NCBI RefSeq assembly: GCF_001431535.1
Contig: NZ_LDJK01000005.1
Location: 1-64,000, forward strand
Direction of reading: 5' to 3'
Source: Stenotrophomonas chelatiphaga
GTDB taxonomy: Bacteria; Pseudomonadota; Gammaproteobacteria; Xanthomonadales; Xanthomonadaceae
DNA length: 64,000 nt
The position numbers were made by a program, and so were the translations under genes. The notes under the pieces are model-generated. The model did not search any database. It saw only the letters and a program-made list of their open reading frames with translations, and was not told where the DNA came from. Position 1 is the stretch's first letter, and the number at the start of each line of letters is the position of its first letter. Below are positions 8,608 to 17,683 of this stretch, in pieces.

Positions 8608-10922
8608 CTGTTGGAAGCCCTCCCTCTGCTACCGAACCCGTAATCCCCGTTGTCGAAAGCGCAGCACCGCCGCAACTGATATTGGCCACCGACCTGGATG
8701 GCACCTTCCTGGCAGGCAGCGCCGAACAGCGCCACCGCCTGTACCGGGTGATCGACCAGCATCCCGGGATCCAGCTCATCTTCATCACCGGCCGCGGCCT
8801 GGAAGCGGTGATGCCCCTGCTGTCCGATCCCTCGATCCCGCGCCCGGACTACATCGTCTGCGATGTCGGCGCGACCGTGGTCGACGGCCACACCCTGCAA
8901 CCCCTGCAGCCGCTGCAGTCGATGATCGAAGCGCACTGGCCCGGCGAGCACGTGGTGGCCGCCGCGATGCGCCCCTACACCGCGCTGCAGCGCCAGGACG
9001 TGCCACAGGAACGCCGCTGCTCGTACTTCTGCGATCCGGAGACGCTCGCACCGCTGCGCGCGCAGATCGAACAGACCGCACGCGCGCTGGGCTGCGACGT
9101 GCTGTATTCGGCCGACCGCTACCTCGACATCCTGCCGCCGGGCACCGACAAGGGCCGCACGCTGGCCGCCCTGGCGCGCACCCTGGGCCTGCCGGTCGAA
9201 CGCATCCTGGTCGCCGGTGACACCCTCAACGATCTTTCCATGTACGTCGCCGGTTTCCGCGGCGTGTGTGTCGGCCAGTCCGAACCGGCGCTGCTGGAGG
9301 CCACCGCGGGCCAGCAGCGCACCCTGCATGCGCAGGCGCCCGGCTGCGGTGGCATCCTGGAAGCGATCACCCATTTCAACCTGCTCGACGCCCGCGATCC
9401 CCACCTGGCCGCACCCGCGCCGGTGTCGCACGAAGGCGCCCAGCTGCTGATGGTCTACCACCGCCTGCCGTTCGATGAAGCGATCGAGGACGGCAAGCTG
9501 GTGCAGCGTCCGCCGCGTTCGCCGAACGGCATCATTCCTTCGCTGCTGAGCTTCTTCAAGGGCGGGCAGAAGGGCAGCTGGATCGCCTGGGGCATCGATG
9601 ACCCCAAGCACCGGCCGTTCCAGCGCCACGTGCAGGTGGACCAAACCCAGTACCCCACCCTGCGCGCCACCCGCGTGCCGCTGAGCCGGCAGGAAGTGGA
9701 CATCTTCTACAAGCGCTTTTCCAAGGAAGCGTTCTGGCCGATGCTGCACGTGTTCTGGGAACGCGCGCGCTTCCGCGAAGACGACTGGCAGGTATTCCTG
9801 AAGGTCAACCGCAAGTTCGCCGAAGCCACCGCGGCCGAAGCGGCGCACGGGGCGACCGTGTGGATCCATGATTACAACCTGTGGATGGTGCCGGCCTACC
9901 TGCGCGAGCTGCGCCCGGACGTGAAGATCGCCTTCTTCCACCACACCTATTTTCCCTCGGCCGATGTGTTCAACGTGGTGCCGTGGCGACGCGAGATCAT
10001 CGGCAGCCTGTTGTCGTGCGATTACATCGGCTTCCATATCCCGCGCCAGGTGGAGAACTTCGTCGACGTGGTGCGCGGGGCCGCGCCGGTGGAACGCCTG
10101 GCCTGGGAAAACTGCGCGCCGCGCTTCCTCACCTACGGCTGCGCGGTGGGGCTGGATACCATGACCACCCGTCTGCGCGTGGGCGATCGCGAAGTGGCAC
10201 TCGGCGCACACCCGGTCGGCACCGACCTGCGCCGCATCCACGACACCCTGGCACGCAGCGACGTGCGCAACGACATCTTCAAGCTGCGCCGCGAGATCGG
10301 AGCACGCAAGCTGGTGCTGTCGGTGGAACGGCTGGACTACACCAAGGGCACGCTGGCCAAGCTGGAAGCCTTTGAACGGGTGCTGGAGCAGCATCCGGAG
10401 CAGTGCGGCAAGGTCACCCTGCTGATGGTCTGCGTGCCGGCAGCACGCGAAATGACCGTGTACCGCACCCTGCAGAACCAGATTGAACAGGCCGTGGGGC
10501 GCATCAACGGCCGCTTCGCGCGGCTGGACTGGACGCCGGTGCGCTTCTTCGCCAAGGCGTTGCCGTTCGAACAGGTGGTGGCGCACTACGCAGCCGCGCA
10601 GGTGATGTGGATCACCCCGCTGCGCGATGGCCTGAACCTGGTGGCCAAGGAGTTCATCGCCACCCACGGCATCGAAGGCAGCAACGGGGTGCTGGTGCTG
10701 AGTGAGTTCGCCGGTGCGGCCGCGGAGCTGAAAGGCGCGGTGCTGACCAATCCGCATGACCCTGCCGACCTGGCCGCCGGCCTGATGCAGGCGCTGCTGA
10801 TGCCCGAAGAAGAAGCCGAAGCGCGCCAGCGCCAGCTGCACGGCATCGTCGAGTACTACGACGTGGACCGCTGGGGACGCGAGTTCCTTGAAGCGGTGGA
10901 AGGCAGCGGCAAGGCCGCCTAG
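8604..10922 (+). CDS. ggpPS: Glucosylglycerol-phosphate phosphatase/synthase fusion (GgpPS)
   Basis: A 772-aa two-domain enzyme expected to make the osmolyte glucosylglycerol from ADP-glucose and glycerol-3-phosphate. Residues about 25-270 are a HAD phosphatase: DLDGTF (residues 30-35) with the nucleophile Asp, ITGRG (motif II), a Lys in GTDKGRTLAAL (motif III) and GDTLNDLSMY (motif IV). Residues about 285-765 are a GT20 synthase with WIHDYNLWMVP, HHTYFPSADVF, SVERLDYTKG and PLRDGLNLVAKEF. Most known GgpS and GgpP are separate proteins; the fused GgpPS form is known from S. rhizophila. The start is TTG at 8604, with AAGGAAA upstream and a TTGA overlap with ycaD. OtsA-type trehalose-phosphate synthase is the close relative, but the phosphatase-first order and sequence favour GgpPS. 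Confidence 0.93.
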   Translation: MTVGSPPSATEPVIPVVESAAPPQLILATDLDGTFLAGSAEQRHRLYRVIDQHPGIQLIFITGRGLEAVMPLLSDPSIPRPDYIVCDVGATVVDGHTLQPLQPLQSMIEAHWPGEHVVAAAMRPYTALQRQDVPQERRCSYFCDPETLAPLRAQIEQTARALGCDVLYSADRYLDILPPGTDKGRTLAALARTLGLPVERILVAGDTLNDLSMYVAGFRGVCVGQSEPALLEATAGQQRTLHAQAPGCGGILEAITHFNLLDARDPHLAAPAPVSHEGAQLLMVYHRLPFDEAIEDGKLVQRPPRSPNGIIPSLLSFFKGGQKGSWIAWGIDDPKHRPFQRHVQVDQTQYPTLRATRVPLSRQEVDIFYKRFSKEAFWPMLHVFWERARFREDDWQVFLKVNRKFAEATAAEAAHGATVWIHDYNLWMVPAYLRELRPDVKIAFFHHTYFPSADVFNVVPWRREIIGSLLSCDYIGFHIPRQVENFVDVVRGAAPVERLAWENCAPRFLTYGCAVGLDTMTTRLRVGDREVALGAHPVGTDLRRIHDTLARSDVRNDIFKLRREIGARKLVLSVERLDYTKGTLAKLEAFERVLEQHPEQCGKVTLLMVCVPAAREMTVYRTLQNQIEQAVGRINGRFARLDWTPVRFFAKALPFEQVVAHYAAAQVMWITPLRDGLNLVAKEFIATHGIEGSNGVLVLSEFAGAAAELKGAVLTNPHDPADLAAGLMQALLMPEEEAEARQRQLHGIVEYYDVDRWGREFLEAVEGSGKAA

Positions 10923-10976
10923 CCTGCGGTGCCGGGCACGGGCGGCACTCCCCGGCTGCCCGGCAACCTGCGTGGC

Positions 10977-10998
10977 GGGCGAGCCTGCTCGCCCCTAC
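10977..10998 (-). repeat. SMAG-type stem-loop between ggpPS and blaL2
   Basis: GGGCGAGC / GCTCGCCC, 8-bp arms and a 2-base loop, followed by CTAC, that is, a GTAG-headed element on the minus strand. It starts about 55 bases after the ggpPS stop and ends 2 bases before the blaL2 stop, where it could form the 3' hairpin of both transcripts. Confidence 0.75.
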
Positions 10999-10999
10999 G

Positions 11000-11896
11000 T
11001 CAGCCGATCATTCCCTCCGCCAGCGCGGCGACCCGGGCCAGCACCGCATCGCGCTGGCCACTGTCCACGCTGGCACCCTGCAGGTAAGCGGTGAGCACCC
11101 ATGCGCTGCCGCCGCCCAGCGGCCACAGCACGCCGATGTCGTTGCGCGTGTCCTTGCCGTTGCTGCCGGTCTTGTCACCCACCCGCCATCGCGTGCCCAG
11201 GCCCGCACGCAACGTGGCGTCGCCGGTTTCATTGTCGATCAGCCAGTCCGCCAGCTGCTGCCGCGATGCCGGCTGCAGCGCATCGCCGAGCACGAACCGC
11301 TGCAGGCTCGCTGCACTGGCGGCCGGACTGGTGGTGTCGCGCGGGTCGCCCGGGATGAACCGGTTGAGCTCCGGCTCGTAGCGGTCACTGCGGGTCACCG
11401 CGTCATCGTGGGAACGCATGAACGCGGTCAGTGCCGGTGGTCCACCCAGGCGGCGCAGCAGCAGGTTCGCCGCCGGGTTGTCGCTGGTCACCATGGTCGT
11501 GCGGCACAGGTCGCGCACGCTCAGGTCCTTGCCCACGTGGCGGCGGGTCGTCGGCGCATGCTCGATCAGGTCCTCCGAGCGCATCGGCAGGCGCTCATCC
11601 AGGAACCCCGGCTGGCCCTCTGCGCGATGCAGCGCTGCCGCGGCGATCATCCATTTGATCGTGCTGCACATCGGAAAGCGCTCGTCCTGCCGGTGCCCCG
11701 TCCGCTTGCCGGTGCGGGTGTCCAGCAGGGTCACCCCAAGCCGCCCGCCGCTGGCCTTTTCCAGCGCGGCGAAGTCCGCAGCGGTGGCGATGCGGCCTGG
11801 TACCGCGGCGGGTGCGCCGCCTGCCAGGGCCGGAACGGCGAGTGAAGAGGCCAGCGCGACGGCACTGGACTGCAGGAAATGGCGGCGCGACAGCAT
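11000..11896 (-). CDS. blaL2: L2-type class A beta-lactamase
   Basis: A 298-aa serine beta-lactamase matching the L2 family of Stenotrophomonas. The N-terminus MLSRRHFLQSSAVALA has a twin-arginine motif, so Tat export to the periplasm is likely. The active site is complete: S78-T-I-K81 (Ambler 70-73), S138-D-N140 (SDN loop), E174 in EPELN (Ambler 166) and K242-T-G-S. The long shared stretches RLGVTLLDT, GHRQDERFPMCST and LADWLIDNETGDA are typical of L2. One difference is STIK where L2 usually has STFK, recalled from the family and not checked here. The ATG at 11896 has GGAG seven bases upstream. It is divergent from ampR, the classic inducible arrangement. Confidence 0.96.
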   Translation of the reverse strand: MLSRRHFLQSSAVALASSLAVPALAGGAPAAVPGRIATAADFAALEKASGGRLGVTLLDTRTGKRTGHRQDERFPMCSTIKWMIAAAALHRAEGQPGFLDERLPMRSEDLIEHAPTTRRHVGKDLSVRDLCRTTMVTSDNPAANLLLRRLGGPPALTAFMRSHDDAVTRSDRYEPELNRFIPGDPRDTTSPAASAASLQRFVLGDALQPASRQQLADWLIDNETGDATLRAGLGTRWRVGDKTGSNGKDTRNDIGVLWPLGGGSAWVLTAYLQGASVDSGQRDAVLARVAALAEGMIG

Positions 11897-11982
11897 GGGC
11901 GTTCTCCAGTCGAGGTAGGCCCATGGTGGGGGCCCGGCGGGCAACCGACCAGCGCGACGTACTGGGGACAGCCCCTCGAAAA

Positions 11983-12000
11983 GCTCATGACGGAATGAGC
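11983..12000. promoter_or_regulatory. Inverted repeat between blaL2 and ampR, candidate AmpR operator
   Basis: A perfect dyad GCTCAT-N6-ATGAGC lies near the middle of the 178-base divergent region, 86 bases from the blaL2 start and 74 from the ampR start. LysR-type regulators bind such dyads in the shared promoter region of the gene they control and themselves. Position and symmetry support AmpR binding; no footprint data are available here. Confidence 0.5.
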
Positions 12001-12074
12001 GAAATCCGCCACCCGCGACGGTATCAAGGTGGCGCGCTACCATCCGCCATCAATCCAGCTCAGCACGGCCTGCC

Positions 12075-12938
12075 ATGTTGTCGCCTTCGCTTCCGCTCAA
12101 CGCCCTGCGTGCCTTCGAAGCCGCCGCGCGCCACCAGAACCTGACCCGCGCCGCGCTGGAGCTGTGCGTCAGCCAGGCGGCGCTCAGTCATCAGATCCGC
12201 GGCCTGGAAGACCGGTTGGGCGTTCGCCTGTTCCATCGGCTGCCGCGCGGCGTGGCGCTGACCGATGAGGGCGCGGCGCTGTATCCGGTGATGAACGAAG
12301 CCTTCCACCGGATCAGCCTGGCCTTGGCACGCTTCACCGGCAGTGGCGAAAAGGAGGTGCTGACGCTGGGGGTGGTGGGCACCTTCGCCACCGGCTGGCT
12401 GCTGCCGCGGCTTGCCGACTTCGACGCTGCCCATCCGGATATCGAGCTGCGCCTGCAGACCCACAACAACCGCATCGACCTGGCCGGCGAAGGCCTGGAC
12501 CTGGCCATCCGCTTCGGCGACGGCGACTGGCAGGGACAGGTCTGCACGCGCGTGCTGGCCGCGCCATTTTCGCCATTGTGCGCGCCGGGCCTGGCACGCC
12601 GGCTGCGCGTGCCGGGCGATCTGGCCGGCCTGCCGCTGCTGCGTTCGTATCGCAGTGACGAATGGCCGCGCTGGCTGCAGGCCGCGGGCATCAGCGGGGT
12701 GGAAGCGCGCGGGCCGGTTTTCGACTCCTCGTTGACCCTGGCCGCCGCCGCGACCAGCGGCGCCGGCATCGCGCTGCTGCCGCTGTGCATGTTCGAACAG
12801 GAACTGGCCGAGGGCCGGTTGCAGCAACCGTTCGCGCAGACGGTCGAACTGGGCAGTTACTGGCTGACACGGCTGCGTTCGCGCACTGAACGCGAACCTG
12901 CGCGGCGTTTCGCCGCGTGGTTGCAGGGCGCCGCCTGA
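12075..12938 (+). CDS. ampR: LysR-type regulator AmpR of the L2 beta-lactamase
   Basis: A 287-aa LysR-type regulator. The N-terminal winged helix-turn-helix covers about residues 1-65 (PLNALRAFEAAARHQNLTRA then VSQAALSHQIRGLEDRLG). The effector domain follows, with the AmpR-like segment LGVVGTFATGWLLPRL. In this family AmpR senses muropeptides from peptidoglycan recycling: UDP-MurNAc-pentapeptide holds it as repressor, and anhydro-muropeptides turn it into activator of the divergent beta-lactamase. The neighbour blaL2 makes the assignment strong. It converges on yheS with a hairpin in between. Confidence 0.95.
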   Translation: MLSPSLPLNALRAFEAAARHQNLTRAALELCVSQAALSHQIRGLEDRLGVRLFHRLPRGVALTDEGAALYPVMNEAFHRISLALARFTGSGEKEVLTLGVVGTFATGWLLPRLADFDAAHPDIELRLQTHNNRIDLAGEGLDLAIRFGDGDWQGQVCTRVLAAPFSPLCAPGLARRLRVPGDLAGLPLLRSYRSDEWPRWLQAAGISGVEARGPVFDSSLTLAAAATSGAGIALLPLCMFEQELAEGRLQQPFAQTVELGSYWLTRLRSRTEREPARRFAAWLQGAA

Positions 12939-12951
12939 CCCACGGATGCAG

Positions 12952-12971
12952 GTGCGGACCGTGGTCCGCAC
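12952..12971. terminator. Bidirectional hairpin between ampR and yheS
   Basis: A 9-bp perfect stem (GTGCGGACC / GGTCCGCAC) with a 2-base loop fills the 45-base gap between two convergent genes. It has no GTAG head, so it is not an obvious SMAG element. No strong T-tract was seen on either side. Confidence 0.5.
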
Positions 12972-12983
12972 GCGCAACGGCAG

Positions 12984-14849
12984 TCAGCCTTCCAGCAGCG
13001 CCATCCAGGCCGCTTCGGCCTTTTCCAGCTGCGCTGCCGTCGCTTCGCGATCGCGTCCCAGTACCGCCATGCGCGTGGCATCGGCGTAGTTGGACGGATC
13101 GGCCAGCTGCCGGTCCAGTTCGGCCAGGCTGGCTTCCAGTTCGGCCACCTTGCCCTCCGCGGCCGCCAGCTTGTGCGGGTTCGGTGCCTTCTTCTGCACC
13201 ACCTGGACCACCGGCTCGGTCTTCACCGCCACCGGGGCCACGGTTTCGGCCAGCTTGGCCTTGGTGCCCTGTGCCTGCGGACGGGTACGCAGCCACGCCG
13301 CGTACTCGTCCAGGTCGCCGTCGAACGGCTCCACCACACCATCGGCCACGCGCCAGAACGTATCGCAGACCAGGCCGATCAGATGCCGGTCATGCGACAC
13401 CATCACGATGGCGCCCTCGAAATCGCTCAGCGCCTCGGCCAATGCCTCGCGCATTTCCAGGTCAAGGTGGTTGGTCGGCTCATCGAGCAGCAGCACGTTC
13501 GGCTGCTGGTAGGCGATCAACGCCAGCGCCAGCCGTGCGCGCTCGCCACCGGAGAACCCATCCACCGACTCGAACGCGCGGTCGCCGGCGAAGTTCCACT
13601 TGCCGAGGAAATCGCGGAACGACTGGTTCGGCGCGTCCGGGGCGATATCGCGGAAATGCTCCATCGGCGACTGCCCTTCGTGCAGCGATTCCACCGTGTG
13701 CTGGGCGAAGTAGCCGATCTTCAGGTCCGGGTGTGCCGCGCGGTCACCGCTGATCGGATCGAGCTCGCCGACCAGGGTCTTCACCAGGGTCGTCTTACCA
13801 GCGCCGTTCGGACCGAGCAGGCCGATGCGCTGGCCCGCTTCCAGACCGAAGCCGACGTTGTGCAGGATCACCGAATCGGCGCCGTAACCGGCCTCGACAT
13901 GGTTCAGCCGGATCAGCGAGAACGGCAGCTTGGCCGGCGGTGCGAACTCGATGCGGAACTCGCGTTCGGCACGCACCGCTTCGGTGCCGGCCATCTTGGC
14001 CAGGCGCTTCATGCGGCTCTGCGCCTGTGCCGCCTTCGAGGCGGTGGCCTTGAAGCGGTCGATGAAGCTCTGCAGGTGGGCGCGCTCGTTCTGTTCCTTC
14101 TCGTGCGCGATCTGCTGCTGGCGCAACTGCTCCGAACGCTGGCGCTCGAAGTCGGTGTAGCCGCCGGTGTACAGCTTGGCGCCGCCGTTATGCAGGTGCA
14201 GCGTGTGGGTCGCCACGTTGTCCAGGAACTCGCGGTCATGCGAGATCAGCAGCAGCGTGCCGGGATACTTCAGCAGCCACTGCTCCAGCCAGTACACCGC
14301 GTCCAGGTCCAGGTGGTTGGTCGGCTCATCGAGCAGCAGCAGGTCGCTGGGCATCATCAGCGCGCGTGCCAGGTTCAGGCGCACGCGCCAGCCGCCAGAG
14401 AACGAGGACACCGCACGGTGGTGCGTATCGGCCGGGAAGCCCAGGCCGTGCAGCAGCTTGCCGGCACGCGCTTCGGCGTCGTAGGCACCGACTTCGGCCA
14501 TCTTCGTATGCGCTTCGGCCACCGCTTCCCAGTCCTCGCGGGCGGTCGCAGCGGCTTCTTCGGCGAGCACCGCTGCCACCACCACGTCGCCGCCCAGCAC
14601 GAAGCTCAGCGCCGGATCCGGCAGGGAAGGCGTTTCCTGGGCCACGCTGGCGATACGCACCTTGCCGGGCAGGTCGACATCGCCCTTGTCAGCTTCCAGT
14701 TCGCCCTGCACGGCGGCAAACAGACTGGACTTGCCGGCACCGTTGCGGCCGACCACACCCACCCGATAACCGGCATGCAGGGTCAGGTCGACGTTGGACA
14801 ACAGCAGCCGCTCGCCGCGGCGCAAGGCGAAATTACGGAGGGAGATCAT
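12984..14849 (-). CDS. yheS: ABC-F family ATPase (YheS-like)
   Basis: A 621-aa soluble ABC-F protein with two ATPase domains and no membrane segment. Domain 1 has GRNGAGKS (about residue 35), signature SSFSGGWRVRL and Walker B LLLDEPTNHLDL. The interdomain linker is rich in Arg/Gln and contains TDFERQRSEQLRQQQI, the P-site tRNA interaction motif region. Domain 2 has GPNGAGKT, GFSGGERAR and a second DEPTNHLDL. A C-terminal coiled coil (AEGKVAELEASLAELDRQL) follows. ABC-F proteins bind the ribosomal E site and resolve stalled translation; YheS-type members are housekeeping rather than antibiotic-resistance factors. The ATG at 14849 is the family start. Confidence 0.92.
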   Translation of the reverse strand: MISLRNFALRRGERLLLSNVDLTLHAGYRVGVVGRNGAGKSSLFAAVQGELEADKGDVDLPGKVRIASVAQETPSLPDPALSFVLGGDVVVAAVLAEEAAATAREDWEAVAEAHTKMAEVGAYDAEARAGKLLHGLGFPADTHHRAVSSFSGGWRVRLNLARALMMPSDLLLLDEPTNHLDLDAVYWLEQWLLKYPGTLLLISHDREFLDNVATHTLHLHNGGAKLYTGGYTDFERQRSEQLRQQQIAHEKEQNERAHLQSFIDRFKATASKAAQAQSRMKRLAKMAGTEAVRAEREFRIEFAPPAKLPFSLIRLNHVEAGYGADSVILHNVGFGLEAGQRIGLLGPNGAGKTTLVKTLVGELDPISGDRAAHPDLKIGYFAQHTVESLHEGQSPMEHFRDIAPDAPNQSFRDFLGKWNFAGDRAFESVDGFSGGERARLALALIAYQQPNVLLLDEPTNHLDLEMREALAEALSDFEGAIVMVSHDRHLIGLVCDTFWRVADGVVEPFDGDLDEYAAWLRTRPQAQGTKAKLAETVAPVAVKTEPVVQVVQKKAPNPHKLAAAEGKVAELEASLAELDRQLADPSNYADATRMAVLGRDREATAAQLEKAEAAWMALLEG

Positions 14850-15066
14850 CGGGGGGGTCCATATAACGGAATGGAATGTGCTGGTGAGCACCTTTCCTGC
14901 GACGCAATTCTAACGTTAACGAATACTTGACGTATCCCGGGGGCGCGCCAGGGTCGTTCCTCTCTCTCCCACGGAGGTCGGCCAGCGCCTCCCGGGCTCC
15001 TCCCCCAAGACCCCGTCATTGCGGCTAAATGGTTGCTTCTGCAATGGTTTTTGACGTTACCGTCAT

Positions 15067-15095
15067 TTGACAGGGGATTAAATTGTCGTTAATTG
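15067..15095 (+). promoter_or_regulatory. Candidate sigma-70 promoter of the first TonB receptor gene
   Basis: The 326-base gap 14850-15175 is AT-richer in its middle. TTGACA at 15067 followed 16-17 bases later by TTAATT/TAATTG gives a plausible promoter with a weak -10. Just upstream, TGACG-TTAC-CGTCA (15052-15065) is a short dyad that could be an operator. The part next to yheS (14850-15000) shows no other clear signal. Confidence 0.4.
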
Positions 15096-15175
15096 CCGTA
15101 TTGCGCACCGCAACAACGCCGTCCCGCTCCCCGAGATGTCGCCCCGGTGCCTCCCCCAACCGGAGCCACGTCCTG

Positions 15176-17557
15176 ATGACCCGCAAGACCAGCCAACTCG
15201 CCGCCGCCGTCGCCCTGGTGCTCGGCGCGTCCGCCTTCTCCGCCGCCGCGCAGACCGCCAACACGCTCGACACGGTGATCGTCACCGGCACCCGCGTGGC
15301 CGACCGTACGGTCGCCGAATCGCAGTCGCCCATCGACATCATCACCCCCGAGGCGCTGCAGTCCACCGGCACGTCCGAACTGGCCACCGCGCTGTCGCGC
15401 GCCCTGCCCTCGCTGAACTTCCCGCGCCCGGCGCTGACCGACGGCACCAGCGGCATCCGCCCGGCGCAGCTGCGCGGCCTGTCCCCGGACCAGGTGCTGG
15501 TGCTGGTGGACGGCAAGCGCCGCCACACCTCGGCGATGATCAACGTCAACGGCAGCATCGGCCGTGGCTCCTCGGCGGTGGACATCAATGCCATCCCGAT
15601 CGGCGCCATCGAACGCGTGGAAGTGCTGCGTGACGGTGCCTCGGCCCAGTACGGTTCGGACGCCATCGCCGGTGTCATCAACATCGTGCTGAAGGGCAGT
15701 GGCAGCGGCGGCAGCCTGGCCATCGACCATGGCCAGTACGCCGCCGGCGACGGCAACAAGAACCAGCTTTCCGGCGATGCCGGCTTCACCTTCGGCGATG
15801 GCCGCGGCCAGGTCCACCTGGCGGGTCAGTACAGCCAGCAGGACGAAAGCAACCGCGCCGGGCCGTACCAGGGCACCACCCCGAACACCAGCAACTTCCC
15901 CGACATCGGCGAGAAGACCTTCGTGGTCGGCGATCCGCAGGTCGATGCCTCGGCAGTCTCTGCCAACGCCAGCTTCGCCTTCAGCGACAACGTCACCGGC
16001 TATGCCAACGCGATGCTCAGCAACCGCGACATCACCTCGTTCGCGTTCTACCGTTCGCCCAACCACCTGTCACAGACCGCCCTGCTGGCCCAGGTGTATC
16101 CGGACGGCTACGTGCCGCAGATCAACCAGTACTCCAAGGACCGTTCGGTGGTGGCCGGCGTCAAGGGCAGCACGGAAAGTGGCTGGACCTGGGACCTGAG
16201 CGCCAACCACGGCGAGAACACGCTCGATTTCCACACCCGCAACAGCATCAACTACAGCCTCGGTGCGACCAGCCCGAGTTCCTTCTACGACGGCACGCTC
16301 AAGTACACCCAGGACATCTTCAACGCCGACGTCACCAAGTCGCTGGACTGGGGCCTGGCCTATCCGGTCACCCTGTCCTTCGGTGGCGAGTACCGTCGTG
16401 AGACCTGGGAACAGCGTCCGGGCGAACTGAACTCCTACACCGGCAGCGGTGCGCAGGGCTTCGGCGGCTTCACCCCGATCAATGCCGTCGACGAAGACCG
16501 CGACAACTACGCCGTCTATGCGGGGCTGGAAGCCGACCTGACCGACAAGTTCTCCGCCGGCGTGACCGGTCGCTACGAAGATTACTCGGACTTCGGCGAC
16601 AAGTTCTCCGGCAAGCTCTCGGCGCGCTATGCGTTCACCGACAAAGTTGCCCTGCGCGCCACCGCCTCCAGCGGCTTCCGCGCCCCGTCGCTGGCCCAGC
16701 AGAGCTACCAGGCCGTCACCAGCACCATCGTCAACGGCAGCTTCGTCGAGCGCGGCACCTTCCCGGCCGCCAGCGCGGCCGCGCAGGCCCTGGGTTCGGC
16801 ACCGCTGAAGGCGGAAACCTCCACCTCCTACAGCGTCGGGCTGGTGCTGCAGCCGGTCGACCGCCTGTACCTGACCGTGGATGCGTACCAGATCGAGATC
16901 GACGACCGCATCGCGCTGTCGTCCAACATCACCACCACCGGCAACACCGCCGTGGCCGACCTGCTGACCGGCCTGGGCCTGCCGCAGGTCACCGCGTTCT
17001 CGTACTTCACCAACGGCCTGGATACCCGCACCCGCGGCGTCGATGCCGTGGCCAGCTATACCGTGCCGTTCAGTGCCAGCAGCCTGGAACTGACCGCCGC
17101 CTACAGCTACAACGACACCGAAGTGAAGAAGTTCGACGCCTCGCCGGCTGCCTTCCAGGCCCTCGGCATCACCCAGGCGCTGATCGGTCGTGATGAGATC
17201 GGCCGCATCGAAGACAGCTTCCCGCGCGACAAGGCCATCGTCAGCGGCACGTGGCGTTCGGATCACTGGGAACTGGGCTTGGCCGCCACCCGCTACGGCA
17301 GCTTCACCGTGCGCAACTCGGCCACCGCCACCCGCGACCAGACCTACGATGCGAAATGGGTGCTGGATGCATCGGCCAGCTACAAGCCCAGCGAGAACTG
17401 GACCCTCACCCTGGGTGCGGACAACCTGCTGGACGAGTACCCGGACCGCACGGTGGACCTGCAGAACTCCACCTGGGGCATGCTGCCGTACAGCAACTAC
17501 TCGCCGTTCGGCTTCAACGGCGCCTACGTCTACGGCCGCATCCGCTACACCTGGTAA
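15176..17557 (+). CDS. TonB-dependent outer membrane receptor (first of two)
   Basis: A 793-aa TonB-dependent receptor. Residues 1-26 are a signal peptide (ending AAAQ). The TonB box region is LDTVIVTGTR, about residue 33. The plug domain contains QLRGLSPDQVLVLVDGKRR and VEVLRDGASAQYGSDAIAG, and the 22-strand barrel ends in the YGRIRYTW terminal strand with an aromatic last residue as needed for BAM assembly. The substrate is unknown; many xanthomonad receptors of this type serve plant-derived carbohydrates or siderophores. It is closely similar in plan to the receptor at 33062. The ATG at 15176 is chosen because the signal peptide starts there. It is followed by a good terminator. Confidence 0.92.
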   Translation: MTRKTSQLAAAVALVLGASAFSAAAQTANTLDTVIVTGTRVADRTVAESQSPIDIITPEALQSTGTSELATALSRALPSLNFPRPALTDGTSGIRPAQLRGLSPDQVLVLVDGKRRHTSAMINVNGSIGRGSSAVDINAIPIGAIERVEVLRDGASAQYGSDAIAGVINIVLKGSGSGGSLAIDHGQYAAGDGNKNQLSGDAGFTFGDGRGQVHLAGQYSQQDESNRAGPYQGTTPNTSNFPDIGEKTFVVGDPQVDASAVSANASFAFSDNVTGYANAMLSNRDITSFAFYRSPNHLSQTALLAQVYPDGYVPQINQYSKDRSVVAGVKGSTESGWTWDLSANHGENTLDFHTRNSINYSLGATSPSSFYDGTLKYTQDIFNADVTKSLDWGLAYPVTLSFGGEYRRETWEQRPGELNSYTGSGAQGFGGFTPINAVDEDRDNYAVYAGLEADLTDKFSAGVTGRYEDYSDFGDKFSGKLSARYAFTDKVALRATASSGFRAPSLAQQSYQAVTSTIVNGSFVERGTFPAASAAAQALGSAPLKAETSTSYSVGLVLQPVDRLYLTVDAYQIEIDDRIALSSNITTTGNTAVADLLTGLGLPQVTAFSYFTNGLDTRTRGVDAVASYTVPFSASSLELTAAYSYNDTEVKKFDASPAAFQALGITQALIGRDEIGRIEDSFPRDKAIVSGTWRSDHWELGLAATRYGSFTVRNSATATRDQTYDAKWVLDASASYKPSENWTLTLGADNLLDEYPDRTVDLQNSTWGMLPYSNYSPFGFNGAYVYGRIRYTW

Positions 17558-17602
17558 CGGCGGCCGGGCCTGGCTCGGCACCCTCGCAAGCAACGACAAC
17601 AG

Positions 17603-17625
17603 ACGCCGGGCACTGCCCGGCGTTT
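17603..17625 (+). terminator. Rho-independent terminator after the TonB receptor
   Basis: ACGCCGGG-CACTG-CCCGGCGT, an 8-bp GC-rich stem ending in TTT, 46 bases after the receptor stop. The arms extend to ten bases if a one-base loop is allowed. Confidence 0.75.
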
Positions 17626-17683
17626 GCTGTATCCGGGCCCATCGGTGAAAATCGGGACATCCCCCGATTTACTGCGAGACCTG

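Noticed and set aside
8301-10841. Long minus-strand frame opposite ggpPS.
   Set aside because: Shadow frame without recognisable motifs; the plus strand encodes the HAD-GT20 fusion.
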